The translations under genes and the position numbers were made by a program. A stretch of DNA of 36,036 nucleotides from Planctomycetota bacterium (lineage in GTDB: Bacteria > Planctomycetota > Phycisphaerae > UBA1845): contig JAJRWX010000077.1 in the NCBI GenBank assembly GCA_024276605.1, positions 1 to 36,036 of the forward strand. The letters run 5' to 3'. The first letter of the stretch is position 1. Each line of letters starts with the position of its first letter. The notes below the pieces were generated by a model. The model worked only from the letters and a program-made list of their open reading frames with translations, searched no databases and was not told where the DNA came from. Positions 32,901 to 36,036 of the stretch are shown here, in pieces.

Positions 32901-34424
32901 ATGTTGGAATTTTTACCACAACGCCATATATTCGATCGGCTCGCCGAACGGGCGAATACCGTGCCGGTGTATTGCCAATTGCTCAGCGATCAACTTACGC
33001 CGGTTTCTGCGTATGAGCGACTCTCCGGCGACGCGGAATATGCCTTTTTGTTGGAAAGTGTGGTGGGTGGTGAGAACATTGCACGATATTCTTTTCTTGG
33101 TCTCGATCCTATCGCCGTGATCGAATCGACCGACGGTACAACCACCATCAGCCGAGATGGGAAAGAGAATACCATTGAGAGCACAGACCCGCTGGCAACA
33201 TTACAGCGCGTATTAGCCGACTATCGCGTAGCTCAGCCGACGGCGCTACCTCGTTTTCTCGGGGGTGGCGTTGGTTTTGCTACCTATGATTTGGCACGTG
33301 CATATGCATCCAACAAATTGGACAACACGCCGCAGGACGATCGACATTTGCCGGATATGCTTTTTGGTATTTATGACCGGATGGTGATTTTCGACCATGT
33401 GCGCAAGCTGATGATTATCGTTGCACACGCGCATTGTGATGAGGCGAAGAGCCTTGATGCAGCGTTCGAGAAGGCGTGCAGCCAACTTCAAGCTATCGTG
33501 AACAAGCTCACAACCGTTGCCCCGGAGCCGGTACGTCCATTGGTGCAACAAGTGGACGATACCATCTCTTACGAGAGCAACATGTCCCGCGAGACCTTCG
33601 AACGGGCGGTTGATACGTGCAAAAGTTATATCCGCGCCGGTGATGTATTCCAGGTCGTGATTTCTCAGCGATTGTCGGCTACGACCAAGGCACGCCCGTT
33701 TGATATATATCGGGCGCTTCGTGTCATAAATCCGTCACCATTTATGTTTTATCTCAAATCGCCCAAAGTTTCGCTGGTGGGAGCGTCTCCGGAAATTTTA
33801 TGTCGCATTGAGGGTGATACCGTCTCGACGAGACCCCTGGCCGGAACGCGCCCGCGCGGTAGGTCAGAGGCGGAAGATTTAGGATTGGAAAAGGAATTAT
33901 TAGCCGACCCTAAAGAACGGGCGGAACATGTCATGCTCGTAGACCTGGGGCGTAATGATCTTGGCCGCGTGTGCAAACAAGGCAGCGTCAGTATCGATGA
34001 TTTGATGTCCATAGAGCGATACAGTCATGTGATGCATATCTGTAGCCATGTATCCGGCATTTTATCAGAGGATAAGTCCGGTATCGATGCCTTGCGCGCG
34101 GTGCTTCCGGTGGGTACGGTTAGTGGTGCACCGAAAATTCGTGCGATGCAAATTATTGATGAGTTGGAAACAGTGAAACGTGGGCCTTACGCCGGTGCGG
34201 TGGGGTATATAGATTTCGCGGGCAACATGGATACGTGTATCACGTTGCGCACGCTGGTGATTACGCCGGGTGACGATGGCATGCATCGCGTGGACGCCCA
34301 GGTCGGTGCGGGTATTGTGGCCGATTCCGAACCGTCACAGGAATATCAAGAGACGCTCAACAAAGCCCAGAGTATGCTCAGTGCACTGAGCCTGGCCAAT
34401 GCGTGGCTTAATGAACCATGTTGA
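32901..34424 (+). CDS. trpE: Anthranilate synthase component I
   Basis: TrpE converts chorismate and ammonia to anthranilate, the first step of tryptophan synthesis. The ATG at 32901 is preceded by AAAGG and gives a 507-residue protein of family length. The feedback tryptophan-binding motif LLES is at residues 50-53. The chorismate-binding domain is intact: SPEILCRIEGDTVSTRPLAGTRPRG (read across 33790-33860), KERAEHVMLVDLGRNDLGRV, SHVMHICSHVSG, PVGTVSGAPKIRAMQIIDELE and GYIDFAGNMDTCITLRT. It lacks the glutaminase component, which must be encoded elsewhere. It is followed closely by a nitrilase-family gene. Confidence 0.96.
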   Translation: MLEFLPQRHIFDRLAERANTVPVYCQLLSDQLTPVSAYERLSGDAEYAFLLESVVGGENIARYSFLGLDPIAVIESTDGTTTISRDGKENTIESTDPLATLQRVLADYRVAQPTALPRFLGGGVGFATYDLARAYASNKLDNTPQDDRHLPDMLFGIYDRMVIFDHVRKLMIIVAHAHCDEAKSLDAAFEKACSQLQAIVNKLTTVAPEPVRPLVQQVDDTISYESNMSRETFERAVDTCKSYIRAGDVFQVVISQRLSATTKARPFDIYRALRVINPSPFMFYLKSPKVSLVGASPEILCRIEGDTVSTRPLAGTRPRGRSEAEDLGLEKELLADPKERAEHVMLVDLGRNDLGRVCKQGSVSIDDLMSIERYSHVMHICSHVSGILSEDKSGIDALRAVLPVGTVSGAPKIRAMQIIDELETVKRGPYAGAVGYIDFAGNMDTCITLRTLVITPGDDGMHRVDAQVGAGIVADSEPSQEYQETLNKAQSMLSALSLANAWLNEPC

Positions 34425-34454
34425 ACGTAGGCCCATGATTGTGGGGAGCCGGTT

Positions 34455-35279
34455 ATGCGTATCGCACTCGCACAAATGCAACCAAGTTCGTGTGTAGAAG
34501 ATAATCGCGACACAGCTATTACACTGATGGCGCAAGCTAAGGATGGTGGGGCGGATTTGATGGCCTTTCCGGAATTGGCTATGTCACTATTTTTTCCTCA
34601 AAAAAAAGGCGATACGTGTGCCAAAAACCTGGCAGAGACAATCCCCGGCCCGACGACGCAATTGCTGGTGGATCAAGCGAAAGCGCTTGGTTTGGTGGTT
34701 GTGTGCAATCTCTATGAAGTGGATAGTCAGGGACGATACTTCGACAGTTCCCCGGTGATCGATGCGGATGGTACGCTGTTGGGGGTGACGCGCATGGTTC
34801 ACATCACAGATTTTCCCTGCTTCCATGAGGTGGATTATTATCATCCCGGTGATCGGGGTGCCCCAGTTTATGAAACAAGTGTTGGCCGAATCGGGGTGGC
34901 TATTTGCTATGATCGCCATTATCCGGAATACATGCGAGCGCTCGGTGTGGCCGGAGCGGAATTGGTATTGATTCCGCAAGCCGGCGTGGTGGGGGAGTGG
35001 CCGGAAGGATTATATGAGGCGGAAGTGCGTACCGCGGCATTCCAAAATGGCTATTTCGCAGCCTTATGCAATCGTGTGGGCGCCTAATCCAGCGTCACGT
35101 TTGCGGGTGAGTCATTTGTGGTCGATCCGGAAGGGAACGTCATCGCCCATGCGCCGCAGGGAGAGCCTCATCTGTTGTTTGCGGATTGCGATCTCAATGC
35201 CTGTGCCACGTCGACGGCCCGGCGTTTGTTCTGGCGGGATCGACGACCGGAGCTATACCGTGATTGGCTAGGCGCATAA
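34455..35279 (+). pseudogene. Nitrilase-family carbon-nitrogen hydrolase, interrupted by in-frame TAA
   Basis: The frame encodes a 274-residue carbon-nitrogen hydrolase of the N-carbamoylputrescine amidase/beta-ureidopropionase type, with TAA at 35085-35087 (codon 211). Glu40 (AFPEL) and the nucleophile Cys151 (AICYDRHYPE) are present. After the stop the conserved TFAGESFVVDPEGNVIA and the C-terminus ELYRDWLGA continue in frame. GAA or CAA to TAA explains the break. The catalytic Lys expected in a YRKxHIP-like motif appears as Met114 (TRMVHI) in my by-eye alignment, so the reaction is uncertain. It starts 30 bp after trpE and may be in its operon. Confidence 0.82.
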
Positions 35280-35377
35280 ACAACACCTGCCCCCATCGAC
35301 TACACCGCGGGTGACCGTTACGTATGCAGCTTGTTGAAAAGTGGGATCGAGACCGCCACGTATAAACAATGCCTTGT

Positions 35378-35821
35378 TTATGGAATCACGAGCTGTTGGC
35401 CTACGCGGATCATGTTCGGATCGGAGATGTTATCCCGATTAGCCCCATAGATTTCCTTCCATCGAGCTTGGTCGTTGTAATACCGGCGGGCTAATGAATA
35501 CAACGTCTCACCTTTGACAATGGTATGAAAACGCGATCCATAGGCAGCGGTGATATCAGCCGGCGGAGTTTCGGCTGTAAGGTAATCCGAATGGCCGTAA
35601 TCGATTTGGTTTGTACTGTCTTGTATATTGACCGGGCTGGTAAGTGCCGTATTCATCGGGCGCTCATCGTAAGACATATTCATCGCCGAAGCGGCATAGG
35701 GGTCTTGGTATGCGGAGACCGACTGAGTTTTGGCCTCTTTTTTTCCGAACATACTACAACCACTATTACCAATTAAGAAAATTGTTGTTAGGCAACACGC
35801 CGTTGCGATCCTTCGCATCAT
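35378..35821 (-). CDS. LysM-domain lipoprotein
   Basis: This 147-residue protein begins with a signal sequence ending SGC (Cys22), a probable but non-canonical lipobox. An unstructured linker follows, and then a C-terminal LysM domain (FHTIVKGETLYSLARRYYND...NMIRVGQQLVIP, about 97-147) that binds peptidoglycan. AGGAGG lies just before two consecutive ATG codons (35821 and 35818); the first has 5-base and the second 8-base spacing from GGAGG. Good promoter elements precede it. Confidence 0.88.
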   Translation of the reverse strand: MMRRIATACCLTTIFLIGNSGCSMFGKKEAKTQSVSAYQDPYAASAMNMSYDERPMNTALTSPVNIQDSTNQIDYGHSDYLTAETPPADITAAYGSRFHTIVKGETLYSLARRYYNDQARWKEIYGANRDNISDPNMIRVGQQLVIP

Positions 35822-35867
35822 CTTGACCTCCTGTCTTTTGGGGAATGAGTTAATCTTCTTGGACGGT

Positions 35868-35895
35868 AGTATAGCTAAAATAGTTTACGTTGCAA
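35868..35895 (-). promoter_or_regulatory. Putative sigma70-type promoter of the LysM gene
   Basis: On the minus strand TTGCAA (35890-35895), a 16-bp spacer and TATACT (35868-35873) lie about 45 bp upstream of the start. The -35 box abuts the inner limit of the repeated element at 35896, so the insertion may have altered upstream control. Confidence 0.6.
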
Positions 35896-36036
35896 CGGAT
35901 GTTCCCCCTTTCGTCATGGTCCCGTGATGCATGTAAGCTCTTGCGTCACTGCTTCTTACGTCGCTCTGGGAGCTTCTTTCTTGTGACTACAGGAACGTCT
36001 GTGTGGGGAAGAGCCTCGGGGAGTTGCAGGTTCAGC
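35896..36036 (-). repeat. Terminal inverted copy of a repeated element (right)
   Basis: This is the reverse complement of 20-160 with two mismatches. Together the two copies bracket the whole window with the coding ends pointing inward. Confidence 0.85.
35946..36036 (-). CDS. C-terminal fragment of a probable transposase (right copy)
   Basis: This is the same C-terminal frame as at 3-110, here on the minus strand and running in from the right edge to TGA (35946-35948 on the plus strand reads TCA). About 29 residues are visible and match the left copy. The family cannot be assigned from so little. Confidence 0.45.
   Translation of the reverse strand, partial: LNLQLPEALPHTDVPVVTRKKLPERRKKQ

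Noticed and set aside
1-36036. Global reassignment of TAG to a sense codon
   Set aside because: TAG ends many intact genes here (uvrB, the K+ channel, rsmG, phosphofructokinase, mcsB), and one of the three interruptions is TAA.
1-36036. A 36-kb composite transposon bounded by the inverted element ends
   Set aside because: The interior is mostly housekeeping genes; a contig break at repeat copies is simpler.
1-36036. CRISPR arrays
   Set aside because: No regularly spaced identical repeats with unique spacers were seen.

Overview
This 36 kb window looks like chromosomal DNA of a planctomycete, most likely of the Phycisphaerae type, with roughly balanced GC. The clues are a small membrane protein with the CxxCGYDLRG...CPxCG zinc ribbon common in this phylum, secreted proteins with thrombospondin-3/dockerin-like tails and a YVDADAPG N-terminus, a CxC...CxxC zinc-finger membrane protein, the futalosine-pathway menaquinone gene mqnD, and an mcsA-mcsB pair outside the Firmicutes. 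This assignment is an inference from gene families; no rRNA is present.

Layout. The two ends (20-160 and 35896-36036) are inverted copies of one sequence carrying the same C-terminal coding fragment, probably a transposase; the contig probably broke at this repeat. 253-3095 holds three minus-strand secreted or lipoprotein genes, one of them a trypsin-like protease. 3276-4172 is an unrecognised gene. 4189-9114 is an integrative element lodged in a tRNA-Glu(CUC) gene: an excisionase-type HTH protein, a small unknown protein, a winged-helix replication-initiator-like protein whose gene contains DNA-level direct repeats (probable origin), a primase-helicase and a tyrosine integrase whose C-terminus is translated from the antisense of the tRNA. 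No capsid, packaging or conjugation genes are seen.

9485-15766 is host DNA: uvrB, a TlpA-like thioredoxin, a SEC-C protein, a K+ channel with an RCK domain, the zinc-ribbon membrane protein and a MOT1-type transporter. 15980-22267 is a sugar or surface-glycan cluster: SDR epimerase, CgeB-like glycosyltransferase, perosamine-synthase-like aminotransferase, WbkC-like N-formyltransferase, GT4 glycosyltransferase and methyltransferase. It is followed by rsmG and, convergent to it, a phosphofructokinase. 24252-28214 encodes a two-lobed secreted TPR protein and an AAA+ ATPase. Then come mqnD, a zinc-finger membrane protein, mcsB/mcsA, a divergent QueD homologue, trpE, a nitrilase-family hydrolase and a LysM lipoprotein.

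Most notable are: (1) the lambda-O-like arrangement of origin repeats inside the initiator gene of the tRNA-Glu element; (2) three otherwise intact genes each interrupted by one in-frame stop (TAG, TAG, TAA), although TAG is used as an ordinary terminator in many neighbours; (3) a run of hairpins in the leader of the interrupted aminotransferase; and (4) a perfect 23-bp inverted repeat between two convergent genes.
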